Assembly: GCA_017420625.1 (NCBI GenBank)
Contig: JAFOIR010000363.1
Coordinates: 1 to 58,624, forward strand
DNA: 58,624 bases
Source: Bacillota bacterium
GTDB lineage: Bacteria; Bacillota_A; Clostridia; Lachnospirales; Bianqueaceae
Reading direction: 5' to 3'
Below the pieces are notes generated by a model. It made no database searches. It saw nothing but the letters and a program-made list of their open reading frames with translations, and was not told the origin of the DNA. The first letter of the stretch is position 1; every line of letters starts with the position of its first letter. The translations under genes were made by a program, and so were the position numbers. This document shows, piece by piece, positions 51,423 to 58,624 of this stretch.

Positions 51423-52352
51423 TTATTTTGTTTGTCTTGTCTTCTTCATTCCGTAGGCCGGAGAAATCAGCAGGCGATCCAGAGGGAACCGCATCAGATT
51501 CATCAACAGCACGGCAAAACAAATTCCTTCCGGAAAATTGGTATATGTGCGGACCAGGATGGTAAGAACGCCGCATAAAGCGCCAAAGACCCATTTAGCT
51601 CCTGGTGTCATCGGAGATGTTGTAAAGTCCGTTGCAACAAAGAATGCACTGAACATCAGTCCGCCGGATATGATCTGATAAATACCATCCAACCCAAGCA
51701 GATAGCTTAGAATAAAGGACGAAGCCATATACGCAAGCGGAATTCTGAAATCAACGATTCTGCGGATCACCAGATACATGCCGCCCAGAAGAATCAGCAG
51801 GCAGGATGTCTCTCCAATCGAACCGGGAACGACACCAAGAAAACAGGAAATGCGGTCCGGAAGCAGTTTGACATTCTCCGACATACAGACAAGCGGTGTC
51901 GGGACACTAATTCCATCAACCGTAAAAGTACTCATTATACCAGGGAAAACCAGCATCATCACACATCTCGAAAACAAAGCCGGATTAAAGATGTTTTTCC
52001 CGATTCCTCCAAATACCTGCTTGACAAGAATGATGGCAAGGAAAGCACCGGATGCAGGAATCCACCAAGGAACAGATACAGGCAGCATCAATGCAAAAAT
52101 CAAACCAGTCAGCGCAGCACTGCAGTCACCGATGGTGATTCTTCGATGGAAAACAAACTCAAAAAGGAACTCTGACAGGACAGCACTCAGTACGGATATC
52201 GTTACGATCAGCAGAACACGGATTCCAAAGTATACCGAGGCGAAAATCACAATTGGGAGAAGTGCGAAAATGACCTCTCTCATGATATAGGAAGTCGTTC
52301 TGTTGCTGCGTATATGTGGTGCATTCGATGAATACAGAACGCCAATGCTCAT
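51423..52352 (-). CDS. rnfD: Rnf complex subunit RnfD
   Basis: A 309-residue membrane subunit of the RnfABCDGE ferredoxin:NAD+ oxidoreductase, an ion-pumping respiratory complex. About nine helices; conserved segments are FGGIGKNIFNPALFSR, GSIGETS (177-183) and FVATDFTTSPMTPGAKWVFG. The covalent-FMN motif DxxSxATPL appears as DGISVPTPL (146-154), keeping the Thr (T152) but with Pro for Ala. Start ATG 52352 behind GGAGGTGGAG, overlapping rnfC by 4 bp (ATGA). The subunits G, E, A and B do not follow. Confidence 0.9.
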   Translation of the reverse strand: MSIGVLYSSNAPHIRSNRTTSYIMREVIFALLPIVIFASVYFGIRVLLIVTISVLSAVLSEFLFEFVFHRRITIGDCSAALTGLIFALMLPVSVPWWIPASGAFLAIILVKQVFGGIGKNIFNPALFSRCVMMLVFPGIMSTFTVDGISVPTPLVCMSENVKLLPDRISCFLGVVPGSIGETSCLLILLGGMYLVIRRIVDFRIPLAYMASSFILSYLLGLDGIYQIISGGLMFSAFFVATDFTTSPMTPGAKWVFGALCGVLTILVRTYTNFPEGICFAVLLMNLMRFPLDRLLISPAYGMKKTRQTK

Positions 52353-53686
52353 GACTCCACCTCCATGCCACCAGCAATGGTTTTTGTCAGATCTCTCCTG
52401 GCAGGACATATATAGCTGCAGCATCCGCATGAAGTACATAAAGAGCCATTCAGCTTATCATATAGCTTGAAATTGCCCTTTCTGACCGCTTCATACAGCT
52501 TGTAAGGTTCCAGATGGATCGGACATACCATCAGACACTGTCCACAGCGAATACAGCTGTTTTCATCCAATTGTGGTGTTTGCTTGGAAGATAATAACAA
52601 AATGCAGGAACTGGTTTTTGTAACAGGAAAATCCAATGATTGAACAATTTGTCCCATCATGGGCCCGCCATAGATAATACGTCTGGGACGTTTGGTCATC
52701 GGTCCGATATGTTCAATAAGTTCATTAAAACTGGTTCCGATCCGCATACGGTAATTTTGTGGTTTTTTTACACAGTCACCAGCAATCGTGACAATACGTC
52801 TTTCCAGAGGCCTTGCCTGGGTCACAGCACGGGATATAGCTACGGAAGTATCAATATTGAGTGTTACACAGTCAGCATCCAGAGCCATTCCACCTGCTGG
52901 AATCTGACGCTTTAATGCTGCCTCGATCAACATCTTTTCATCACCCGATGGATATTTGGCTCTCATCGGATAGATACGGATATTATCATCTCCTTCAAGA
53001 TGTTCTTTCAATGATCTGATAGCTTCCGGTTTGTTGTCTTGAGCGACAATGATTCCCTTTGCTCCTGAAAACAATGACAAAGTGATCCTCAGTCCATTGA
53101 TCACACGCCATGAATCTTCCAGCATCACACGATAATCTGAACTAAGATATGGTTCACATTCACATCCGTTCAGAAGAACAGTATCGATCGGTCTTTCGAG
53201 TGCCAAAGCCAGTTTCTGATGGGTTGGATAGCCATCGCCTCCCATCCCGACAATTCCGGCATATTCGATTCTTCGAAGAATTTCTTCCTTGTCCAGTTCT
53301 TTATAACTGGCTGGAGAAAACCGGGCAGGCAATGTCTCGTACTGATGATCGTTCTCGATAATGACACTGACAATCATCTGACCATTCGGATGAAGCCGCG
53401 GCTCTATCTTCTTAACAACACCGGAACAGCTGCTGTATATATTCGCGCCAAGGCCATGAGGTTTTCCGATCAGCTGATCACGAAGGACTCGCTCTCCTTC
53501 TCTGACAACGGGTTCACAGGGTTCTCCCTGATGCTGCAGCATGGAAAAGACCATTTCCTGCTGAGGATCCATGAAGTCTGCGATCGGAAGATCAGCAGCA
53601 TCCTTTTTTTCATCCGGCAAACGAACACCGCCATCAAAAGAAAGGACTTTTCCCGAATGAACCTCGAACCAATGAGATAGATCCAT
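52349..53686 (-). CDS. rnfC: Rnf complex subunit RnfC
   Basis: A 445-residue RnfC, the peripheral NADH/ferredoxin-handling subunit. The N-terminal RnfC domain (about 1-130) is followed by the Nuo51-like nucleotide/FMN domain (GIVGMGGDGYPTHQKL near 140, NGCECEPYLSSDYRVM near 173) and a SLBB-type part. Two [4Fe-4S] motifs close it: CIRCGQCLMVCP and CTSCGCCSYICP. Start is ATG 53686, 5 nt after GGAGG; the ATG at 53710 precedes that box. First gene of the long minus-strand run. Confidence 0.92.
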   Translation of the reverse strand: MDLSHWFEVHSGKVLSFDGGVRLPDEKKDAADLPIADFMDPQQEMVFSMLQHQGEPCEPVVREGERVLRDQLIGKPHGLGANIYSSCSGVVKKIEPRLHPNGQMIVSVIIENDHQYETLPARFSPASYKELDKEEILRRIEYAGIVGMGGDGYPTHQKLALALERPIDTVLLNGCECEPYLSSDYRVMLEDSWRVINGLRITLSLFSGAKGIIVAQDNKPEAIRSLKEHLEGDDNIRIYPMRAKYPSGDEKMLIEAALKRQIPAGGMALDADCVTLNIDTSVAISRAVTQARPLERRIVTIAGDCVKKPQNYRMRIGTSFNELIEHIGPMTKRPRRIIYGGPMMGQIVQSLDFPVTKTSSCILLLSSKQTPQLDENSCIRCGQCLMVCPIHLEPYKLYEAVRKGNFKLYDKLNGSLCTSCGCCSYICPARRDLTKTIAGGMEVES

Positions 53687-53739
53687 TTTTCCTCCACAAA
53701 ACAAGAACATGTCAGCTATTATATAACCTATAATCTCTA

Positions 53740-53768
53740 ATTTTACTCTAATCGACTGGAAACGTCAA
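53740..53768 (-). promoter_or_regulatory. promoter of the rnfC-rnfD-radC-mre run
   Basis: Minus strand: TTGACG (53768-53763), 17-bp spacer, TAAAAT (53745-53740). Confidence 0.7.
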
Positions 53769-53785
53769 GAATCCTATGCTATAAT
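53757..53785 (+). promoter_or_regulatory. promoter of the C39-like peptidase gene (extended -10)
   Basis: TGGAAA (53757-53762), 17-bp spacer, TATAAT (53780-53785) with TGC before it. It interleaves with the divergent rnfC promoter, so the two may compete. Confidence 0.65.
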
Positions 53786-53828
53786 GTGAAAACATCACGA
53801 AATCGTATATGTGCAAAAAGGAGAATGG

Positions 53829-54416
53829 ATGCTTTACATCAATCAAAATGAATACCCGCATATTCCTTATCCGAACAATGTCAGTGATCCGGAATCAAAA
53901 GGAGCAAAAAACGGAAATATCAAAGACGCCGGATGCGGAATCTGTGCGCTGAGTATGGTTGTTGATCGTCTGACGTTGAAAAAACTAAGTCTCGAGGAAG
54001 GTGTGCGGCTTTCCTGTGAGAACAAAGCGAATCTTCGTCCTGGTACCGATATGAAGATTCTTGGCCCGATCGTCGCCGATCTTTTTGATCTCGATCTTCG
54101 TTTTTCCAATAATACATGGGAATTGGCTGATTGCCTGCGGGACGGCGGCTGCGGGATTGTTCATATAGGCGGAGATCGTGAAGGTCACTACGGTACTCTT
54201 TCCGATGTCGGGCATTATGTATTTGCTTTCAGCTATAGCCACGGGGAATTCTGTTTATTTGATCCGGCCTGGAGAGAAAACAAGTATACGATCCCGGAGC
54301 GAAAAGGCAAGATCCGTGAAGATGGTTTATTCCTGTACACAACTTCACTTGTACTGGAAGAAGATACGGAAAACCGCCGTCCGCGTTTTTATCTGTTTCG
54401 AAGAAAGAACGCATAA
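53829..54416 (+). CDS. C39-like cysteine peptidase family protein
   Basis: A 195-residue papain-like protein of the C39-type family. The catalytic Cys is in IKDAGCGICALSMVVDRL (about residue 37), the His in SDVGHYVFAFSY and the Asp in FCLFDPAW. There is no signal peptide, transporter domain or adjacent bacteriocin precursor, so it is not a typical ABC-transporter leader peptidase; a cytoplasmic peptidase or amidase is more likely. Start ATG 53829 with AAAGGAGA in front. Monocistronic. Substrate unknown. Confidence 0.78.
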   Translation: MLYINQNEYPHIPYPNNVSDPESKGAKNGNIKDAGCGICALSMVVDRLTLKKLSLEEGVRLSCENKANLRPGTDMKILGPIVADLFDLDLRFSNNTWELADCLRDGGCGIVHIGGDREGHYGTLSDVGHYVFAFSYSHGEFCLFDPAWRENKYTIPERKGKIREDGLFLYTTSLVLEEDTENRRPRFYLFRRKNA

Positions 54417-54434
54417 GAACCGAATGTAAAACAA

Positions 54435-54463
54435 TTGAAATCCGATTCTAACGATGCTATAAT
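54435..54463 (+). promoter_or_regulatory. promoter of the P-loop ATPase gene
   Basis: TTGAAA (54435-54440), 17-bp spacer, TATAAT (54458-54463), with a TGC extended -10. The start point would be near 54470. Confidence 0.8.
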
Positions 54464-54471
54464 TAGTCTGA

Positions 54472-54493
54472 CGATATAGTTTATTCTATATCG
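54472..54493 (+). promoter_or_regulatory. 5'-terminal hairpin in the leader of the P-loop ATPase gene
   Basis: Perfect 8-bp inverted repeat CGATATAG-TTTATT-CTATATCG beginning about 2 nt after the predicted transcription start. It would form a stem-loop at the very 5' end of the mRNA, or act as an operator at +1. Confidence 0.6.
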
Positions 54494-54521
54494 CAGGAAC
54501 TTTCAAGGAGGATGAAATCCC

Positions 54522-54935
54522 ATGATTCAATTAGTGACTGGCAAACAGGGTGCCGGAAAAACAAAAGCTTTAATCGACATGGCTAATACGCTGGCTAAAA
54601 CCAATGATGGTCATATCGTCTATGTAGATGCCGATCAAAGTCAGATATTCCGTCTGGATTATTCCATCCGTCTGGTGCAGACCGCTGAGTATCCTCTGAA
54701 GACCAGCAGCGAATTCTTTGGATTTGTCTGTGGTATTCTTTCTCAGGATTATGATATCAATACTGTCTTTATCGATGGACTTTTAAAGAATGCTCGTATG
54801 ATCGATCCCGCCAAGACCGGAGAACTTCTGGATCGTGTCGCAGAAGTTGCTGATCGTTATAACATTCACTTCATCATCAGTATGAGCTGTGACGAAAATG
54901 AGATCCCGGAGAATTATCGCTCCTGTTTGATCTAA
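54522..54935 (+). CDS. small P-loop ATPase of unknown function
   Basis: A 137-residue protein with Walker A GKQGAGKTKAL (about 7-17), a Walker-B-like strand NTVFIDGL and a following IHFIISMSCDE strand. It resembles short nucleotide-binding proteins widespread in Clostridia that are often auto-named 'PilT' without evidence for pilus function. No membrane segment. AAGGAGG box before ATG. Monocistronic between its own promoter and a strong terminator. Function unknown. Confidence 0.75.
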   Translation: MIQLVTGKQGAGKTKALIDMANTLAKTNDGHIVYVDADQSQIFRLDYSIRLVQTAEYPLKTSSEFFGFVCGILSQDYDINTVFIDGLLKNARMIDPAKTGELLDRVAEVADRYNIHFIISMSCDENEIPENYRSCLI

Positions 54936-54966
54936 GTCATTCCATTCCTGACACAACAATAAAACG

Positions 54967-54999
54967 AGATCCTCCCGTTTATCGGGAGGATCTGTTTTT
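54967..54999. terminator. bidirectional terminator
   Basis: 11-bp perfect stem AGATCCTCCCG (54967-54977) against CGGGAGGATCT (54983-54993), TTTAT loop, then GTTTTTT. The stop codon of the convergent RluA gene lies in the loop. Confidence 0.85.
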
Positions 55000-55950
55000 T
55001 ATATTAAATTGTTCGAATGAATCTGAAAGATGAGCATAAAAATGTTTACCGCGCAGATCATCAAAAAATGGGTCAGTCTTTTCAAAAAACAATTCGTATG
55101 CTGACAGCTGCTGACGGAAGATGTGAGATGAATGATCATATTTGCCATCCCCGATAATAGGAAAGCCTTCATAGGCAAGCTGTGCTCTGATCTGATGGCT
55201 TTTCCCAGTAAGAAGATCTACCCTGACGACTGATTGATCATTTGAAGAGTCAATCATTAGAACAGAAGATTCGCATCGGATCCCTTCTCCTCTCCACGGG
55301 GCTAAAACAGCCTGATTTGTCTTTGAATCTTTCTGATAACAGTGAACCAATCTGGTCTCTTCTTTCCATTTATCAGCTATGCCGCGAACAACAGCCAGAT
55401 AATATTTCCTGATCAGCCGCTCTTTCAGCATTCTTTCAATGGCCTGATGAGCCTGCAGTGTCTTTGCCATAATGAGAAGGCCTGAGGTATTCTTATCCAG
55501 TCTGTGACAGAATGAAGGATGATAAGATGACAGGCTTTGGTTGCCGCTTTTTGAACTGATATATTTCCGCATCATCTCTGTCAGAGAAACCGGATCATTT
55601 GGTCCTTTCTGCGTTGCAATTCCGACTGGTTTGTCAACGATCAGGATTCGATCGTCTTCATAGATAATCGGAATATCCGGAAGGTTCTTGTTTTGAAAGG
55701 TGTTTACATTTTTAGTTTTACCTTCACCATAGCCGAAGTCCTCAAGTTGTTCTTCCGTCAGAAAAAGATCGATCTGATCACCGGCATTTAGTACACATTT
55801 TTCATCTTTGGGATGTTTGCCGTTTAATTTGATTCTGTTGGATCGGATCGCTTTGAAAATAAAACTTCTTGGGGCTTTGGGAAGAAGGATCTCCAGATAT
55901 CTGATCAGTTTTCTTCCTGCTTCCTCCGGGCTGATTTCTCGATGGATCAT
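54979..55950 (-). CDS. RluA family pseudouridine synthase
   Basis: A 323-residue pseudouridine synthase. An N-terminal S4 RNA-binding domain (about 13-70, RSFIFKAIRSNRIKLNGKHPKDEKCVLNAGD) precedes the catalytic domain with the active-site motif CHRLDKNTSGLLI (catalytic Asp) near residue 150. The LLTGKSHQIRAQLAYEGFPIIGD segment confirms the RluA group. The rRNA or tRNA target cannot be read. It starts 3 bp after sigH on the minus strand. Confidence 0.92.
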   Translation of the reverse strand: MIHREISPEEAGRKLIRYLEILLPKAPRSFIFKAIRSNRIKLNGKHPKDEKCVLNAGDQIDLFLTEEQLEDFGYGEGKTKNVNTFQNKNLPDIPIIYEDDRILIVDKPVGIATQKGPNDPVSLTEMMRKYISSKSGNQSLSSYHPSFCHRLDKNTSGLLIMAKTLQAHQAIERMLKERLIRKYYLAVVRGIADKWKEETRLVHCYQKDSKTNQAVLAPWRGEGIRCESSVLMIDSSNDQSVVRVDLLTGKSHQIRAQLAYEGFPIIGDGKYDHSSHIFRQQLSAYELFFEKTDPFFDDLRGKHFYAHLSDSFEQFNIKNRSSR

Positions 55951-55953
55951 ATG

Positions 55954-56592
55954 CTATGTTTCACTCCCGGCTAATGAGTTGCCATTGGATATCAGAACTG
56001 ATGCTTTACGTCTGATTCTCTGCAGCGCATTATCAGCAGATTTTGCCGAGATATCCATTTCTTTGGCGATTTCCTGATAACCTTTTCCAGACAGATAAAG
56101 ATCAAGAAATCTGGATTCCATCGGACTCAATTTCTTTTTGAGCGTCTCCAGAAGATTGATGCGCTCTGCTTCACCTACAACTGTCTGTTCCGGTGAAAGC
56201 ACTCTCTGATCCGGAATCATCTCTATCAGCTGGGTTTCTCCGCCTTCTTCGTCCGTAATGATCTGCAGATACGATAATGCCTGGTTCAGTGGTTGGTGTT
56301 TTTCACGAATCGACATCTTAACCGCTGTTCTTATCTGTCTTTCGATACACATGGATGCAAAACTGCCGAAGAATCCTTTTGTAGCATCATAGTCCATGAT
56401 TGCTTTATAAAGTCCGATCATGCCTTCCTGGATCAGATCTTCTGAATCTCCACCTACCAGAAAGTAAGTTCTGGCCTTTTTCCGTATCAGATTCCGATAT
56501 CGATCCCAGAGTTCCTCCAGTGCCTGATTATAGGCAGCCGATCCCGGTTTTTCCTCATGGATCTTTCGCCACAAAGCTTCATCTGTTTTCAT
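55954..56592 (-). CDS. sigH: sigma-70 family factor, SigH-like
   Basis: A 212-residue sigma factor with region 2 (about 20-90: EDLIQEGMIGLYKAIMDYDATKGFFGSFASMCIERQI) and a C-terminal region 4 (about 150-205: LSPMESRFLDLYLSGKGYQEIAKEMDISAKSADNALQRIRRK). It matches SigH (Spo0H) by length, by the SADNALQRIRRK helix and by position just downstream of mrnC-rlmB. No sporulation gene is in the window, so its regulon here is unknown. Overlaps rlmB by 4 bp. Confidence 0.88.
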   Translation of the reverse strand: MKTDEALWRKIHEEKPGSAAYNQALEELWDRYRNLIRKKARTYFLVGGDSEDLIQEGMIGLYKAIMDYDATKGFFGSFASMCIERQIRTAVKMSIREKHQPLNQALSYLQIITDEEGGETQLIEMIPDQRVLSPEQTVVGEAERINLLETLKKKLSPMESRFLDLYLSGKGYQEIAKEMDISAKSADNALQRIRRKASVLISNGNSLAGSET

Positions 56593-57335
56593 TTTCCTGC
56601 TTTCTTTGTCCTCTGTCTGATTATTTCATACATCAGAACGCCGGCAGCTACCGAAGCGTTCAGAGAATTCACTGTACCTCTCATAGGAATTCGGATGACA
56701 TGATCGGCTTTTTCTTTCACCAGCCTGGTAATTCCTTCATGCTCTCCACCAATGATCAATGCAGTCGGACCTGTCAGATCTGCTTCATACATGCTCTGTC
56801 CGTCCATATCCGCACAGACGATCCAGAATCCTTCTTTTTTCAGTTCATCGATGAATTTGGCAACACTTGATACTTTTGCTACAGGCATATATTCAAGCGC
56901 CCCGGCAGCCGTTTTCGCAACAGCATCCGACAGTCCGACTGCATGATGTTTGGAAATGACCAGTCCATGTACTCCGCATGCTTCTGCCGTACGGATCATA
57001 GCACCCAGATTGTGAGGGTCCTGAATACTTTCACAAACAAGGATAAAAGGAGCTTCCTGTGCATCTTTTGCCCTCTGAATGATATCTTCAACACTGGCAT
57101 ACTCAGCCGCCGATACTACTGCGATAATTCCCTGATGATTCTCACTGCTCATCTCATCGAGTTTCTCACGATCCGTTTGCTGAACCTGAATCCGCATTTT
57201 CTGAGCCATACGAAGTATGGCTGGAAGTGAGCCTCCGCTGGCTCCCTTCTGAACATAGATCTTTTCTATTGAACGACCTGCCTTTATTGCTTCAAAAACT
57301 GCATTTCTTCCAGCCAGAATCGATTCATTCATCAT
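56589..57335 (-). CDS. rlmB: 23S rRNA 2'-O-ribose methyltransferase RlmB-like (SPOUT)
   Basis: A 248-residue TrmH/SpoU-type methyltransferase. The N-terminal substrate-binding domain starts with GRNAVFEAIKAGRSIEKIYV; the SPOUT knot has motif 1 QDPHNLGAMIRTAEACGVHGLVI, motif 2 LIIGGEHEGI and motif 3 IPMRGTVNSLNASVAAGVLMYE. Typically modifies G2251 of 23S rRNA. It starts directly after the mrnC stop, with GAGAGGAA before ATG. Confidence 0.93.
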   Translation of the reverse strand: MMNESILAGRNAVFEAIKAGRSIEKIYVQKGASGGSLPAILRMAQKMRIQVQQTDREKLDEMSSENHQGIIAVVSAAEYASVEDIIQRAKDAQEAPFILVCESIQDPHNLGAMIRTAEACGVHGLVISKHHAVGLSDAVAKTAAGALEYMPVAKVSSVAKFIDELKKEGFWIVCADMDGQSMYEADLTGPTALIIGGEHEGITRLVKEKADHVIRIPMRGTVNSLNASVAAGVLMYEIIRQRTKKAGK

Positions 57336-57773
57336 TTATTCCTCTCTTTTCAGAAGTCCGATACTCATCTGAAGAAGTTCCATCAACCGTTCATCCTGCT
57401 CGGAAACAAACAGATATCCCAGCAAAGCCTCGAGTCCGGTCGCCAGTTTATAATCGACTGGCGACATGTTTTTCGGCAGTGTTTGGGGCCTCTGATTCCG
57501 GGCAATCTTGTATACTGCCATTTCTTCTTCTGTTAAAACCGGAAGTATTATTTTGACGATTCTTGCCTGCGATGCAGCGTTAACAATACCAGACGCAGTT
57601 ACATGCATTGCTTTCGGATTCATTGAACGTGTCATGACAAGAATACTGCGAACATACAGATCGAAGATCGTATCACCCAGATAAGCCAGTGCCAGTGGAC
57701 GAATCTTCCCGGGATCCAGCGAAACACCGGAAGATAGAATCGTCTTTCGAAGTTCTTCACAAAAAGCACTCAT
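57336..57773 (-). CDS. mrnC: Mini-ribonuclease 3
   Basis: A 145-residue Mini-III, an RNase III catalytic domain without the dsRNA-binding domain that matures 23S rRNA. RPLALAYLGDTIFDLYVRS carries the catalytic Asp, and YKLATGLEALLGYLFVSEQ the catalytic Glu. It overlaps the upstream GNAT gene by 4 bp and is followed directly by rlmB, the usual mrnC-rlmB pair. Confidence 0.95.
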   Translation of the reverse strand: MSAFCEELRKTILSSGVSLDPGKIRPLALAYLGDTIFDLYVRSILVMTRSMNPKAMHVTASGIVNAASQARIVKIILPVLTEEEMAVYKIARNQRPQTLPKNMSPVDYKLATGLEALLGYLFVSEQDERLMELLQMSIGLLKREE

Positions 57774-58624
57774 CTTCCTGTTCTCCTCATAGTTGCCCAG
57801 GAATACAGTATTTTCATTCCTGCACTTTCGTAGATCTTTCTAGCGGGATTATCTTCTCCGGTGAATAATGTCAGATAGACAGCTCCAGCATCTTTAAATG
57901 CCTGACACATCTGGTTGAACAATAATGTTGCACATCCGCTTCCTCTGCATTTTGAGTGAACGGCAACTCCCAGCAGCCAGCATCTGCCATCTTCTTCAAC
58001 AACGATAGGGCCGGCAAAGCCTCCGATGTGTCCATGATCATTCACAATGACGATCGGCCTCGGTCCATCCGGACGGTTCATTTCCTGCGGAATCTGCCAA
58101 TTCCAGAGATCATTGTTTAAGTCATCCACCACTTCCTGCATGCCGGTATGCTTGGAAGCATCATAAAACTCGATGGAAAAACCAGCTTTTTTCACCCGTT
58201 CTTCATATACTTCCAGTTTTGTTTTCGGCCATTCATAATCTGAAAGAAGCAGATGATAGGTATTTTGTGTGGAAAAATCTCTGAAGCCAAGATTCTTGAA
58301 AAACAGATGCGCACCAGATCCAAGTTTCACACCCTGAGAATTCTGATGGGTATGTCCCTTTGTTTCCGGTAAAATCCACCGAATATTGACTGGATCAAAA
58401 TATGAGATCTCCATTGGCGGAATCTTTCGGCAAAGCTGACCCGAAAGCTCGTCCATCTGATACTGAAGATGATCAACCAGATGGGTTCCGTATCCTCTTC
58501 TTCGATATGCAGGATCTACCACGATCATAGTCAAAAAGAATCGATCAATTCCGCCGTCATAGGTTCCAATAACAAAACCGTTCTCATCGTCCGTATAGGA
58601 AGCGAATGTCCGGTTTCCTTTGGA
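57770..58624 (-). CDS. tandem GNAT acetyltransferase (5' end beyond window)
   Basis: At least 284 residues, with the frame open to the right edge. Two GNAT folds in tandem: the first has FLTMIVVDPAYRRRGYGTHLVDHL near the visible N-terminus, the second has WLLGVAVHSKCRGSGCATLLFNQM and the end motif NPARKIYESAGMKILY. The first copy's R-R-G-Y-G and the second's R-G-S-G-C-A loops could both bind acetyl-CoA. Substrate unknown. It is the head of the mrnC-rlmB-sigH-rluA run; the cysS gene usual at this place is not seen. Confidence 0.85.
   Translation of the reverse strand, partial: SKGNRTFASYTDDENGFVIGTYDGGIDRFFLTMIVVDPAYRRRGYGTHLVDHLQYQMDELSGQLCRKIPPMEISYFDPVNIRWILPETKGHTHQNSQGVKLGSGAHLFFKNLGFRDFSTQNTYHLLLSDYEWPKTKLEVYEERVKKAGFSIEFYDASKHTGMQEVVDDLNNDLWNWQIPQEMNRPDGPRPIVIVNDHGHIGGFAGPIVVEEDGRCWLLGVAVHSKCRGSGCATLLFNQMCQAFKDAGAVYLTLFTGEDNPARKIYESAGMKILYSWATMRRTGR

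Noticed and set aside
53829..54416. Bacteriocin-processing C39 peptidase
   Set aside because: No ABC transporter domain, no double-glycine precursor and no immunity gene in the neighbourhood.
1..58624. CRISPR arrays, insertion sequences, tRNA or rRNA genes, prophage
   Set aside because: No regularly spaced repeats, transposase genes with inverted ends, tRNA-like cloverleafs or phage structural genes were noticed on reading both strands.

Overview
The window reads as ordinary chromosome of a low-to-medium GC Bacillota, most likely class Clostridia (Lachnospirales-like) rather than Bacilli. Support comes from several things: L27 carries the short N-terminal extension cut by the Prp protease, and prp lies between rplU and rpmA; the RNase P RNA looks like ancestral type A, not the Bacillus type B; a long-form PRPP synthetase is present; and the radC-mreBCD-pbp2-rodA-mgsA-TIGR03960-TIGR03936-rng order, the secD-secF-recJ-apt order and the mrnC-rlmB-sigH order all match Clostridia. 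No tRNA, rRNA, CRISPR array, insertion sequence or prophage was seen. The class assignment is inference. Layout: 1-4.6 kb is an accessory-looking stretch with the tail of a metal P-type ATPase, a decayed methyltransferase gene, two GNAT acetyltransferases, a CxxC metal-binding protein behind a palindromic operator, and an SPL-type radical SAM protein. 4.6-9.5 kb holds a ZIP transporter, sfsA, a phosphatase/nuclease-fold protein, a HAD phosphatase and a convergent ABC-F ATPase. 9.6-15.5 kb is the secD-secF-recJ-apt-manA run ending in rnpB. 16.4-21.1 kb is thyA-folA-RNA methyltransferase, a degenerate M50-like membrane protein and a D,D-carboxypeptidase. 21.1-27.3 kb is a glycan-catabolism cluster: two NagA-type deacetylases, a Gfo/Idh/MocA oxidoreductase, mscL, a type I asparaginase and a GH125 exo-alpha-1,6-mannosidase. 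27.4-33.6 kb carries pgk-tpiA, a lone fumarate-reductase-like flavoprotein, a YhfC-like membrane protein and prs. 33.6-40.2 kb has lexA, a 0.4-kb non-coding gap, then rplU-prp-rpmA-obgE-yhbY-yqeK-rsfS-ttcA-xer. 40.2-53.7 kb on the minus strand is a 12-gene run from rnfC and rnfD through radC, mreBCD, pbp2, rodA and mgsA to two radical-SAM-linked genes and RNase E/G. 53.8-58.6 kb has a C39-like peptidase, a small P-loop ATPase, and a minus-strand GNAT-mrnC-rlmB-sigH-rluA run cut by the window edge. How it works together: most genes are housekeeping (protein export, nucleotide and folate supply, glycolysis, ribosome assembly, cell elongation). The glycan cluster would feed glucosamine-6-P, mannose and aspartate into metabolism, with manA upstream and pgk/tpiA downstream. 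The signals least explained by known gene families are: a consensus promoter plus terminator between lexA and rplU that carries many LexA half-sites and probably encodes a small RNA; an SD-masking hairpin before radC exactly where rnfGEAB would be expected; a consensus promoter with a palindrome at +1 inside the pbp2-rodA junction; and two membrane proteins that look like intramembrane proteases which lost their metal ligands.
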